From Paraspadella gotoi (Eukaryota; Chaetognatha), in assembly GCA_051294375.1 (NCBI GenBank), contig CM119267.1, positions 22,569,486-22,633,485 on the forward strand: DNA of 64,000 nt, in the 5' to 3' direction. Position numbers and translations under genes: made by a program. The notes under the pieces were generated by a model. The model saw only the letters and a program-made list of their open reading frames with translations, made no database searches and was not told the origin of the DNA. Shown here piece by piece: positions 35,502-48,100 of the stretch; within the stretch, counting starts at the first letter, position 1; the number at the start of each line of letters is the position of its first letter.

Positions 35502-35840
35502 AAACAAGTTTAAGCAAACAATGCACAAAAATATTAATTCCAATCCATCCATCAAATCACGAGTAATTGATGTTTTTTTCTAAGGTGGGACGGACATAAT
35601 ATTTTTTGCATAATTTATATCATGTCAGAACATCGAATTATGATAAGTGACTGCCGCGACAATATTGAGGGGGCGGACCGACGGACCGCAAAGTGAATTA
35701 TAGAGCCGGAATCTGCTGCAAGCAGATCCAGCTAAAAAAAGTGAACAATTTCGAAAAATGTTTATTGAAAAGAAACGTTTGCTTAAAAGACAAAGTGAAA
35801 GATGATAAATAAACAAGTTTGAGCAAACAATGTCGGATCC
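35502..35840 (+). repeat. Dispersed element with end repeats and internal hairpin
   Basis: AACAAGTTTxAGCAAACAATG occurs at both ends (35502-35523 and 35811-35840) in direct orientation. Inside lie GAGTAATTGATG, GGGACGGACA, GAATTATAGAGCCGG and the hairpin ATCTGCTgcaAGCAGAT at 35711-35727. The same elements occur inverted at 51556-51680. Confidence 0.65.
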
Positions 35841-35879
35841 GATGCCTACGATAATTTAGCGCTAATCACAATGTTTGAG

Positions 35880-36490
35880 CAGTAGGGTGGAGTGATAAAA
35901 AGATTGAGTGATTGAACATTATTTTTTTGTTGCCTATGGACATATAATTAATAAATTTTAAATCTTTAACAAAATTTTAGCATAATAGTATAGCAAATTC
36001 AATTATTTATGTAGTAATATCCTTATAAAATCGTCAAATTTTAAAATAATTTTTTTTGATTTTTAAGAACTGATTTGGATTCGCTGTAAAAAACTAAAAA
36101 ACTTTTATAAAATGTTATGATATTTTAATGTTTAGATCACAAAAAATGACTTAAAGCGTTTAACATATATAGTTTCTACTACAGAGAATAAAAAAGTCAG
36201 GAATTTTTACCTTTTTTCTTATTTTAAACATTGAAGATGACAGAATTTTTGATAAACATGTTTTATATTTTTGATTCAACTTTTAAAGAATCTGAATCTT
36301 TAAAAGTTTTATAAAAATTATTTTTAAAATTTACTATTTTATATGGATATTACTACAATATTATATATTTTTACTATTGTTCCCGAGATAATATGAACAA
36401 AAATATTTTTTGTATAGTTAATCATACTATCTCACATCTAAATATCATTGTTCGATCATTTCAAATAAAATTTTGTTCTGAGTGCTCACT
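35880..36490. mobile_element. Foldback (MITE-like) element, family B copy 2
   Basis: Same start (GGGTGGAGTGATAAAAAGAT) and middle (AGTTTCTACTACA) as 30370-31030. The blocks TAGTAATATCC (36008 on) and GGATATTACTA (36349 on) face each other, with inverted AAATTTTAAAAT stretches inside them. Confidence 0.65.
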
Positions 36491-36499
36491 CTATTGAGC

Positions 36500-37912
36500 A
36501 GTGCTTAATCTCGACTAATATTAACTCAATCCATATATCAATAGAATATCCTTTATTAAGTATTCAATATCCAATAATCATTGAGAAACGTGCATCAGCA
36601 TGACAGAGATAAGCAACAGAGCCAAGATGCAGTAGCAGCAGTAGTAGCGCCGAGATGCAGCAACAGCAGTAGAGCCGAGACGCAGCAACAGCTCAAAGCT
36701 ACATAAAAGCTTAAAATTAATTAACATATTCAAGTAATTTCACAAATATCATTTAATACCTGATGGTCTCCGAGAAACTCTCAAAATTAAGAATTTACTC
36801 TCCTTTTATATACAAGGACAACATTATAACAACCAATGAGAGGAGAGTTCACATTTTGAGAATAAAATCAAAACATCTACTAGTTATTAATAAACAATGA
36901 AAGACCAGATATTCAAATTCAATGTATAAAATTCAACCAATTAGAGGCTTTAAACATAACTATTGGAGTCATTCAATTAAACTTTAAATTCAGATATTTG
37001 AGTCATTAAAAATAAAAGGTCAGGGCTCAATTAAGATAAAAATCATTATAAACTCTTTAACATCAGTATTCATTTTAGAAGCTGCAAAAGCTCGATTGCT
37101 GATGTTCCTGCCTCAACGTGTGTAATGTGTAATATTAATTAATTAATATTACAATAATAATTATAACATTATTAATACTCATTGAATTGATTAAATGTGA
37201 CCAAAGAATATTCGAGTTTGCGATTAAATTTTACGGCGCTGGAAAACCACGCCCCCCCCATTGGTCAGGGACGAGGCGAGACAACGAATGACTTCGACCA
37301 AGATGCGCCACGCCCACGCCGAATACGAACAGAGTGACCCAAACATTGATCATGATAATGAGGATTACGGTAAATGACGGGACAGTTAAGACTTAATAAG
37401 GATGACGATGTGATATAAGAGATAAATATGATTTGAATAAAAATATATTCAAAAAGTTAATCTCGAAAAAAGAATTGACAAAGGATGAAAAAAAATGGTC
37501 GAATTTACTTCTTGCGATTTTCTATTTTTGAAGCGAATGAAATTGAGTTGAGCCGCGAGCGATGACGTTTATCCCCCTAGGTGGTCTCCGTCTTCTCCTT
37601 ATTTACCTATTTATTTATTTTATTATTTACTTATTTATTCATTATTGTATTCATTTCATAATATTCTATTCTATTTATTTTTTATTTTACTTATTTTATT
37701 CTTTTGTTTGTTTGTTTATTTGTTCACTCTTCATTGAATCTATTCTTTTCATTATCAATACATTCATTTATTCCTCTATTAATATATTCATTCCATTCGT
37801 TCATTAGGATCACTCAACCATCCAGTTTGTTCAATTCAATTCACCTCCCGCGACGAAAGAAATGCTTTTTCGACCTGACATCGTGTTCTCTCTCTCTCGC
37901 TCTCTCGCTCTC
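36500..37912. other. No gene recognised
   Basis: AT-rich sequence with an imperfect AGCAGCAACAGC-like repeat at 36620-36690 and T-rich low-complexity sequence at 37590-37800. The latter gives open frames without protein resemblance. Confidence 0.5.
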
Positions 37913-37914
37913 TT

Positions 37915-37957
<43 letters not shown>
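37913..37957. repeat. (CT)n microsatellite
   Basis: CT run with CTCTCGCT interruptions just upstream. T/C-rich non-coding sequence continues to about 38400. Confidence 0.9.
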
Positions 37958-37959
<2 letters not shown>

Positions 37960-38748
37960 CTGTCATCCGCCCGCGATTTTCATTTTCCGCGTCTGAGCGA
38001 AGCGTTTAATCTCTTGCGGTTCATGAGCGGAGAGCGGAATGAAAAAAAAATCATAAATCACGAAATGTGGGGCGGGGCCTCTCTTTTCTCTCACTCTCTC
38101 TCCGCCTCATCCTCTCTATATGTCGACTCTTGTTGCCTTAACCTCTCTTCTTTACCTCTTTGCTTTCTTTTTCTCACCTTCTCCGAGACTTCCTTCTTTA
38201 CACGTAAAGAAATGTAAAGAAAGTAATTACATCCTTTTCTCTCATACCCTACCTCCTATTCCTCTCTCCTCGTCTTTTCTCTTCCTTCTTCTCTCAATCC
38301 CAATTTCCTTTCTTACTTTTCTCCTCTCTCCTTTCCCTTTTGTTTTCTTTTCTCTCACTCTTCGAAACGACCGATGCAACGACGGTGACATATCTCCAAA
38401 TTAAAACAAATTAAAAAAAAAATTAAAACAATAAAAAAAAAAGGGAAAGCTAAATAACGTCAAACTAAAATAAAGAAACACGGCGATAAATTTTAACGGT
38501 GATTGCCTTTGCCAAAGGCTTTGGCTTCGTTTCTGTTGCCCGGAACAAGAAATATTTATAAAAAAAAAAAGTTTCGGTTCCTCCATGCCTTAACCTTAGA
38601 AAAAAAAAATAATAAGAAATAACTTCGCATAAATGCACATCTTGAACAATTATATTTTTCGTTCTAATAGTTCTACATCAAACAATATTTAGTTTAGCAA
38701 TTTAAAAATTAATATCTTCCGTAAAGCGAATTTGCCATTATTACAATA

Positions 38749-40062
38749 TTAGTTTGCCATCGTCGTCGTTGTAGATGTCCGTTCAACATTTTCGAATTGC
38801 ACTGTCTTCCTCGAGCGGGTCTTCCTGACGAGCCGCTTCATTTCTTCTTCAAAGTCTTCGTCGTCGTCGTCATCGTCTGTAAAAATGATTGAGGTGAAAA
38901 GAAAAAGAGAGAAATATGAAAAACTATAATAAATCAAAATGAAATGAATTCTTTAATAAGATGATATTCAGAAATGTTTATATCATTAGAAGTGTTAGAT
39001 TGGTTTAAACCCAAAAAATTTCAGCATAATGTAAATACTTATTTTAAATAGATTAGAAGTGTACAAAACATAGTGATATACAAGATTGGTTTAAACCCAA
39101 AACATTTCAGCTTAATGTAAATACTTATTTTAAATAGATTAGAAGTGTACAAACCATATGTGCAATATAGGATTAAACCCAAAGCATTTCAGCTTTATAT
39201 GATTAGATAATTTAAATACTAAAAGATGAGACCGACAGAACAAAAAATTACTTATAAATTGCTTCGCTAGTAAAAATTTAAAAATTAAAATAATATTTTT
39301 AACTTTATATAATTTTTTTACAATTTAGTTTGATACAGTAAAACAATTAAGTTTGCAATTTTCATAATAATAAAAAATGTTAATCTAAAATAATCTGACC
39401 CAAAATCTGTCTCTGATCCAACATGGCGACTACTTCGTCGACGAGCGACTTGAAGCTCTCCGAGTCGAGGACGAGACACTGCGTCACTTTGAGGGCGACC
39501 ACGGAGAACTTGATGAGACCTGGCTCGATGAGGAACTCTTCGCAGAGGATCTGGAGAGAGAGAGAGAGAGAGAGTGGGTGTGAAACAGTAACAGTACGAA
39601 ACACATTTCCGTTCGTTTTATTAGTGAACTTTTAGTTCAATCAGATTTAATTAGTCTAAATTCCAGTTTCCTTGTCGCTCCGAGACGCTGGGCGAGTTGT
39701 CCTTGACTTGCTACATTCTAGTAATTTTTCGACGTCGCTAACTTACGCTGTAATTTAATTAAATTTTTTTTATTTTAGTTTAAATAATTTCATGCATACC
39801 ATGATAAAACTTGAATCGTTATTGAGTTCATTTTCTCCTTTCGTGGATAATAAATGAAACAAATCAATCATTGTACGAAAGATCGAGCATGACTCCGGCA
39901 TTTCTCAGGCTAATTTTCCCGCCAAAAAGACCGGACGTTAGCGACCTTCGCTTCCGACACGTGAGAAAGTAAAGGAACGAAAGAAAAGATGGACGGTTGG
40001 AGCGGATTGATGGAATCGGGTATTGAATACCGTTAAACTGGAGCTGATGGCTTGAGCTTTTG

Positions 40063-40102
<40 letters not shown>

Positions 40103-40688
40103 GAGAGGCGGACAAAGACAACAGAAGATAGATTCGATATTACACCAAATAAAGGGAGCGAAATTGAAAGTTTAGTAGTTTTTTTTTTGCAGCTTTTTAG
40201 TCCATTTTTTTTTTCTGTTTTGGATAGCATCGGAATATTGGAAAAGAAATATTCGTCGTCAGCCTAATGTTTAATGGAAACTCGGTCAATGTTGGATGGA
40301 GAAGACGCACAATAAGGAAGAGTTAAAGAAATAAAAAGAGTTCAACAAAGAAGAGACAATGAAATTAGGATAGAAAGAAAGAAGGAATGAAAAAATAGGG
40401 AAAAAAAAAGACAAAGAAAAAATAAGGGGAAAAAAGGAATAGAATTAATAAATAAAAACAAATGCATAAAAAGAAATATAAAAGAAACAAATAAAAAAAG
40501 AAAAAGGCAAGTAATTGAAAAAAATGAGAGTGAGGGAAAACCCAAGTCGGTAGAAGAAAAAAAAAAATGCCGACTTCGCAGATTTACATCAGAAAGAAAG
40601 AAAAAAAGAAAGAAAAAAAAGAAGAAAAAGAAAAAGAAAGAAAGAAGAAAGAAAGAAAGAAAAAAAAAGAAAGAAAGAAAGAAAGAAA

Positions 40689-40719
<31 letters not shown>

Positions 40720-42104
40720 AAAAGAAAGAAAGAAAGAAAAAAAAAGAAAGAAAAAAAAAGCGACTCGAGATACATCAGAAAGAAAGAAAAAAAGAAGAAA
40801 AAAGAAAGAAAAAAAGAAAGAAAAAAGAAAGAAAGAAAGAAGAAAGAAGAAAGAAGAAGAAAGAAAGAGAAAAGAAAAAAGAAAGAAAAAAGAAAAGAAA
40901 AAAAAAAAAAAATGCCGACTTCGCAGATTTACATCATTTTTACTCCATACTTTTTACAGGAATCCTACTTTTTCTCTGAATACAACTTTGCGGAATTTCC
41001 CTTCTGCAGCCTGCAGCCTGCAGTGCAGGGGATAAAAGGTTAAATTAATTATTACGATCGATCTATTCTGATTTTGCTTTTGTGTAATTTTAATTCTTGA
41101 AGTTTTAGGCTCACATTTGCATAAGCGCCCGATTTCTGCTCCTTAATCCATGAACTTGATTTTAACTCTAATAATTAACCCTAATTTTTTTACCAAATCC
41201 ATAAACTATTCTCTACTCTAGTCCCTAATCTCTACCACAAACCCTTATTCTTAAACGGTAATCCTTAACCCTAATCCCTAACCCTAATCAACAACCGATG
41301 TCCTTCATCCACTGACCGCAAAGTCAATCTTTCAGAAAGCCAACTCCTCCCCTTCTTCCGTGTGAACCCTAAACCTGAACCACGAACCAGTTAACCAAGA
41401 AATTTGCGGCCCTTTTTTTTCATTACAACCCTTTTATCATTAAACCAATAAATTCGTAATCTCTTGAACTCTGAAAATTCCCCCGCCCCTCTCTATTCTG
41501 AATATAATCTTTATTCAGGTGCTTACCGAGGAAGCGATTCTTACCTTTCTCTTCTTTCACTCACCCTTCTCCCGTTCGTTCAACGTCCTCGTCGCGAACC
41601 CACCCTAAACAATATCCCCACCCCCACCCTCTTTCTTTCTCCTTCAGACGTAAATGATAAACGGTTTCGCGACGGATTCGCTAAAAACGAGGCGAAAGAT
41701 AACGAGAGATGAGAAGGGAGGAGGCCCTGGGGGGGGGGCGAAAGATGGAGAGAAAGTGTAAGTCGGGGGGAGGAGCTTAAAAGGAGCAAGAAAATGAACA
41801 GAAAACAAGAAGGAAAAAAAAATCTTAAAAGAATAGGATCGAGCCTACATTCAATGATAACCAAATATTGATGCGATGATAACCCAAGGATTGATGCGAT
41901 GATAATCAAATGATTGATGCGATGTTAACCAAATATTAATGCGATGATAACCAACAATTGATCGATGTGATGATAACCAAATGATTGATGTGATAATAAC
42001 CAAATGGTTGATATAATTATAGTCATTCATTGATGCGATGATAGTCATTCATTGACTCAATGAATCATTCATCATAAATAAAACAAACAAATGCGTGTAT
42101 GAGT

Positions 42105-42142
<38 letters not shown>

Positions 42143-45100
42143 AAGAAAGAGAGAGAGAAAGAAAGAGAATAAATCCACGAAAATCTCGGATGTAAATTTG
42201 GGATTTTGCATTGAGAAAAAAGCGCGGAATAAATGGCGATAATAAAAGTTTTTAAAAAGAAAAAAAAAAAAAATTTCAAAAAACGATCACGCAAGAGATC
42301 GTAGAGAGAGAGAGAGAGAGAGACAGAAAGAGAAAGAGAGAGATAGACAGAGACAGAGAAAGAAAGAGAGAGAAAGCTGGACAGCCGCTGGAAGGCAGCT
42401 GAACAGTCACTGCAGAGCCTGAACTCGTTTTTAAAGGGTTCAAAAAAACCTATATATAATTTAAAGAAATAAAAGAAAGGAAAAAAATGTTACAATTGTT
42501 TACAAAAGAAAATTTTAACAATTTTTTCCAATCATAGCTTGTAAAAGATTTTATTTTTATTTGTATAAAACTAAGATATAGCTTCTCATTAAAAAGGTCT
42601 TTTGATTTCACATGTTTTTTAATGATTCAAAGATTTGTTTATGAATTTCATCTTCAATATTATTTACTGCAATATGTAAATTAGATTAAAGCATTTCTAT
42701 TTATAATTTGGATATTATAATGAGTATATCATCTCATTTGCATATTGCAGTAAATCATAATGAAGTAGAAATTCAAACAAAAAATACTTGAATCCAAATG
42801 TAATATGAAAATTTCAGAGCTATTTCAAGATGAGAAGCCATATCTAAATTTTTAACTTACTATGATCGCACACTTTTATAATAATTTTTATTGAAAAAAA
42901 AACTAATTCCCAGCCAAAACTATAAAAGCGTAGTAGTTTTTATTGAAAAAAAGCATGACGCCGACGACGACGACGACGTCACAAAGAAGCTCACCCAAAT
43001 CAATATCGAGCCTGAACCGGCTTCGCCGGTAGGCTCGATAAAAATATAAAGATTAGAGAAAGAAAATAGCAATAAAAAAAGAAAAGAAACTTAACACAAA
43101 TTAAGAATGTTAATTTTAAATGAAATTATGAACGAGGGAGAGCTTCCAACAGAGATTGAAAGAGAGTAAATAAGAAATGAAAAATAGCCAACAGTGAGAA
43201 CATTTAAATTACGTATGGTGGACTAAAATTCACCAACCGTTCATCAGCGGCCATTGGTGCAGAAAGCAAGTCGTTGGCCTCCCCTCCCAACCCAAAGGTC
43301 CAGGGTTCTAGCCCGGTGGTCGCAGTTCTAGCAGTTAAGAGGGACGGGGCCTTCAACCCGCCTTCAACCCACCTGTAACACGGTGTAACAGCCCCATCCG
43401 AAGCTCAGCCTGTTTCTGTCAGGTTCTGTCACTATCCGATTTGACCGAAAAATCGTCCTGTCACTAAATTTGCTCCTTTGTTTAATTTTTCCGCGCCCTT
43501 CCTTAACAAAATTTTGCTTTTTTAAAAAATATAAATCAAGAGAAAAACAACGACGGCAGACTGTAATCTTCTAGTCTTTTATGAATGGTAGGCATTCAAG
43601 CGTTTACTGCATAACCGTCCAGTTTCTGAATGCGGCCATAGTGGGAGGAATGAAGGCTTTCCCACCGGGAGCGGTCGTAGAAGCTTGCTCAGCCTTCTGT
43701 GGGCGCTTGCAAAAAGTCTTCGTTCCCGAATATGGTTTGGTTTTTTTTAATTAGATCGTATTGTTCTTATAATTTTTCAAACTTGTACAAATTTTTATTC
43801 AATTACGGTGATATTTGCCTATCCAAATGATTTTCCAAAAAGAGCTGGACCTCCAAATAGTAACGGCGGTGTTCGACTTTTTCTTGGGGTATTCAAGTTA
43901 AGTATTTAAGTTTTTTATATCCGATCCCGATCACGCTTCCTCCCACGCCCCCCCTACCCATTTCCATCCCACCCACTCATCCCAATCCATCTCCCCAACC
44001 CCTTACCGTTCCATCCCTCGCCATCTCCACCGTCCCTTTCTTTCTCCCCACGAGGTCCACCTCCCCTTTGTAGACGTAAAGACACTTAGCCACCGTCTCC
44101 CACTCGCTGAGGATCACGTCGCCCGGCAGATGGAACTCTTCGCGGACAAGCAGCGCCAGCCGCCGCCGGAACCAGGGCGGGAGGGGACGCAAGCAGCTCA
44201 GGCGGCGCAGGAAGGGTCCGGCCACGGCGTGGTGAACCTCTTGGCGCAGGGAGAAAGGGAGACTGCGGAAGACGGTCTGAAGGCTGCGACCATCGAAGTT
44301 GGCGTGGAAAAAGCGCATGTATCTGGAAGCGGTCGAGAGGGAAAGGATACATTATTAGACTTTATAGTTATGAATACATATTCTTTCTAAATTATTACAT
44401 ATTACGACATTACTGAAGCTTTTATTCGATCCATATCTCCTTCTTTATGACATGATGCAAGTTAACGTGGCGAAACCTACCCATGCAAATATTTAGCATA
44501 TTTCTTTATCTGTGAGCCAAATTTGAAGCTTTATATTAATAATACCGCACGCGTTTGGTTCTACCAAACCTCCTTTACTTTTACCATAACCCTCACTTAT
44601 CTACAAAAAGAAAAATTAGTAAAAAGGCAGTAAGAAGCAGACTCGTGGTAGCGAAAATCTATGACAAAATTTTGTACTCCTTGATTTGTTAGTTAAACTA
44701 AAATGACAAATTTTTTTCCCATTTTTTCAAGATTTGACTTTCTTTTTTTACTGTATTTCTCCTGGGTTAAGGCAAAGAATAAGGAAGACATTTTGAGTTA
44801 AGTCATGTTATTGTAATCATATATGTATATCTTGAAACAGTTCGGACTATAGCTTCTATACCATAAATATTTTTATTTCTAAAAAAATTAGGAAAAAAAA
44901 ATCAGATTCTTGCTATTTGATTTTGCTACAATCTGATTTTTTTCTTTTTTGATATCTTTATTTTAGAATAAAAATAAAAATCTCAATGAGCATAGTTCAT
45001 TTTTTTCTGATTTTTAAAAAAAGACTTAATATTTTTTTTTATTTAAGTTAATATTTATACTTTTATGAATAAAACAAAGCTCACATGAAAGTATAAAGAT

Positions 45101-48100
45101 AGGGGAGATGAATTGGAATGGCAAAAGTATAAAAAGTAAGAAGCTTGGAAAAAAGGTAAGTTAAGAATGAAAGATCAAAAAAGAAAATGAGAAATAGATT
45201 GATAGAGAGAAAGATAGAGAAATGGCGATGCCATTTCTATTATTTTTTTTGCCATTTGTTTTACCATTTCTTTGACCTTTTGTAGATTGCGCTTTTGCTT
45301 TTCTTGGAGATTACTTTCCCTTTTCTTTCTCTTTTACCAGATTTATTAGGCCATAGACTTTAGACCCTTTTCTCAGCCCATCCAAAAACGGCTTTTTACG
45401 GAGTTATGCCAACCCACGTCACGTCAAGTCACATTTCGTCATGATACCGTTTCAGAGAGCCTTTTAGGCCAGGCTTTGAGCCAAAGAGACTTTACGGCTT
45501 TAGACTAATGGGCAGTCTAGTGGATAGACTAATGGTACCGCAGACTCGAGCCCACAGACTTGTGGACGGATTCATGGTCTTGGACCACACTCTCGTGACA
45601 CCTCGTCGACCAGCCTCGCAGCGCCGGTACCGGCGACCGCGAGCCTTTCCGTCTTCGATACGGCGCCCCGACATTAACGGCGCTCGCCCACTGGCGCCAG
45701 GTGTCGCCGCGCCTCTTCCCGATGACGGCTTCGAGGGACGTTGAGGACGGCCAACTGCAGTACAGCTTTGTGATGGGAGAGATACCGAGGAGGCCTCGAC
45801 CTACCCCACGGATTCATTGACAGATATTGAATGAGAAAAAGGAATCATAGTTGTTATTATGTTTATACTTATTATTATTGTTGTTATTATTATTATATAT
45901 TTTTACTTTTTAAAATGAAAAAATTAAATAATTAAAATTTTTTTAAATTTTTTTTATTTAAATTAATTTTTACCAGAATGATTTTGTCCAAACCTAAGAT
46001 TAAGCTCAATCAACCTCTTTTCTGGCCACACACAAAATTTCAGATCAATCCATCACTTTACTCAAGTGTAATGATAGGTTAAAGCTACAGATGGATGGAC
46101 AAATAAATAAATGTATGGAAAGAGGGAAAGATTCAATTTTTTTGGATAATTTTTTATAAATCCGTATTCTAAGATAAACCAAATAATTTACCAACAAAAT
46201 ATAAGGGGTAGACAAATAAACGGATAAAATGGCTTATAGAATTGGACTACCATAAGAAAAAAAAATTTATATATTAATTTTTCTTTATTATACTATATTT
46301 AATCATATCCTAACTACCAAATATTATTTTGCATTGATTTTTTTTCATATATGAAGAAAACTATGATGTTTCATATAACCTATTCAGTAAGGCATAGTAA
46401 AAGTTACATACGAAAATTCTAAAAGTAATTATTGAACAACATACCATCAGTGAACATTAATTTGTAAAAAAAAATTAATTTTATGTTTTTTAATTTTCGC
46501 AGTAGGCTATATTTATATATAGTACTATCCTTATAAAATCGAAAAATTTTAAAATAGGCTTTTCTTTATTTTGATTGCAGATTTGAATTCCTCGTCAAAA
46601 GTTGATAAAAGAAAATTAAATCATTTTTAAAAATTCTTTCATTAAGTGGGTTAAAAATTAAAAAAACTATATTTAATATATAAAAAATTAATTTTCAGCT
46701 TATAATATACCTTTTTCTAATTTTTGACCCACTTAATGAAAAAATTTTCAAAAAGAGTTTTATTTCTTTGTATCAACTTTTTATGACGAATCGGAATCTG
46801 CAAAAAAATCTTAGAAAAAACTGTTTTGAAATTTTAACATTTATTGATTTAGTACTAGTATAAATATGGCCTACTGGCTAAATTGTAAAATTTATTAAAA
46901 ATTTTTTTATTACATAATATAATTTTCATTAATATAATGTTGTTCGTTCCTCACTTTTAGAATTTTAATTAAATTTAAATTTAGAAATTTTACTACGCCT
47001 TACTATTCAGAGATGACGATTTTAATCACCAATTTTTTTTATGGCTGCATACACTACGCCACGCTAACTTGCATCGTATCTTATACACACACAGTCACAC
47101 TCAGTCTCTCTCATATCCTAATTTTAACCTGGTAATCTTGTCGATAGTTTTGGCGGAGCACTGGTTAACATGAAGGACTTGTTTGACATCCTCCATCTTG
47201 CGGTTGAATTCAGCCTCGACGGCAGTTAACCCAAAAATTACGTTCGTTATCAGGGCTTTAGGGTTGAAGAGGAGAAAGTTTAATACCATTTGCCAAATTT
47301 TATCATACATATAGTATCTAGCATTCACTACTTTTTTTACCAAGCAAGATGAACTAAATTTTGCTAAATGAAAAAAAACATTAATATTAAGTTTGGAGCA
47401 CGTGACTTGAACTTTGAAAAAATTTTCAAAAAGAGTTATATTTCTTTTTATCAACTTTTTATGACATATCCAAATCTGCAAAAAATCTTAGAAAAAACTG
47501 TTTTGAAATTTTAACATTTATTGGATTAGTACAAGGATAAATAGGGCCTACTGTGTAAATTGTAAAATTTATTATAAATTTTTTTATTACATAAATGTTC
47601 ATTAGTATAATGTTGTTCGTTCCTCACTTTTAGAATTTTAATTAAAGTTAAATTTATAAATTTTACTACGCCTTAGTAGACACACCTTAATTGCCAACTA
47701 TTAAACTCTTTTTTATTTCTTTATTTTAAGAAAACGAAAAAAAAAAACAACTATTAAATCTACAACTGATAAATACCTTGTATGTATATCCAGCAGAAAA
47801 AGAAGGTGATGATGAAGCAGATAAAGAGAAAACGCTCGATCATAGTGACGGGCGTGACTTCGCCGTAACCAGTGAATGTCGCCGAAGATAAGCAAAAGAA
47901 GAAAGAGACGGCGAAGAGTTGGGCGAAGCTCTCGGAATATTCGTAGTCTTTGCCGACGCGGATCCACGTTCCGTAAGTGCATTGGTTCAAGTCGAAACTG
48001 AAACAACCTGGGTTTTGGAATGAGGTTTGGAAGGGGGAAGAGAGTAAGATTTATCGGGGTATAAAGGGGATTAGCGTAGTAAGGGAGAGAAAGAGAGAGA

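Noticed and set aside
40567-41043. 158-codon Lys/Glu-rich frame
   Set aside because: GAAA low-complexity tract, not a protein.
41853-42062. Regular ~28-bp repeats as a possible CRISPR array
   Set aside because: Contiguous degenerate tandem repeats without spacers, in eukaryotic DNA.
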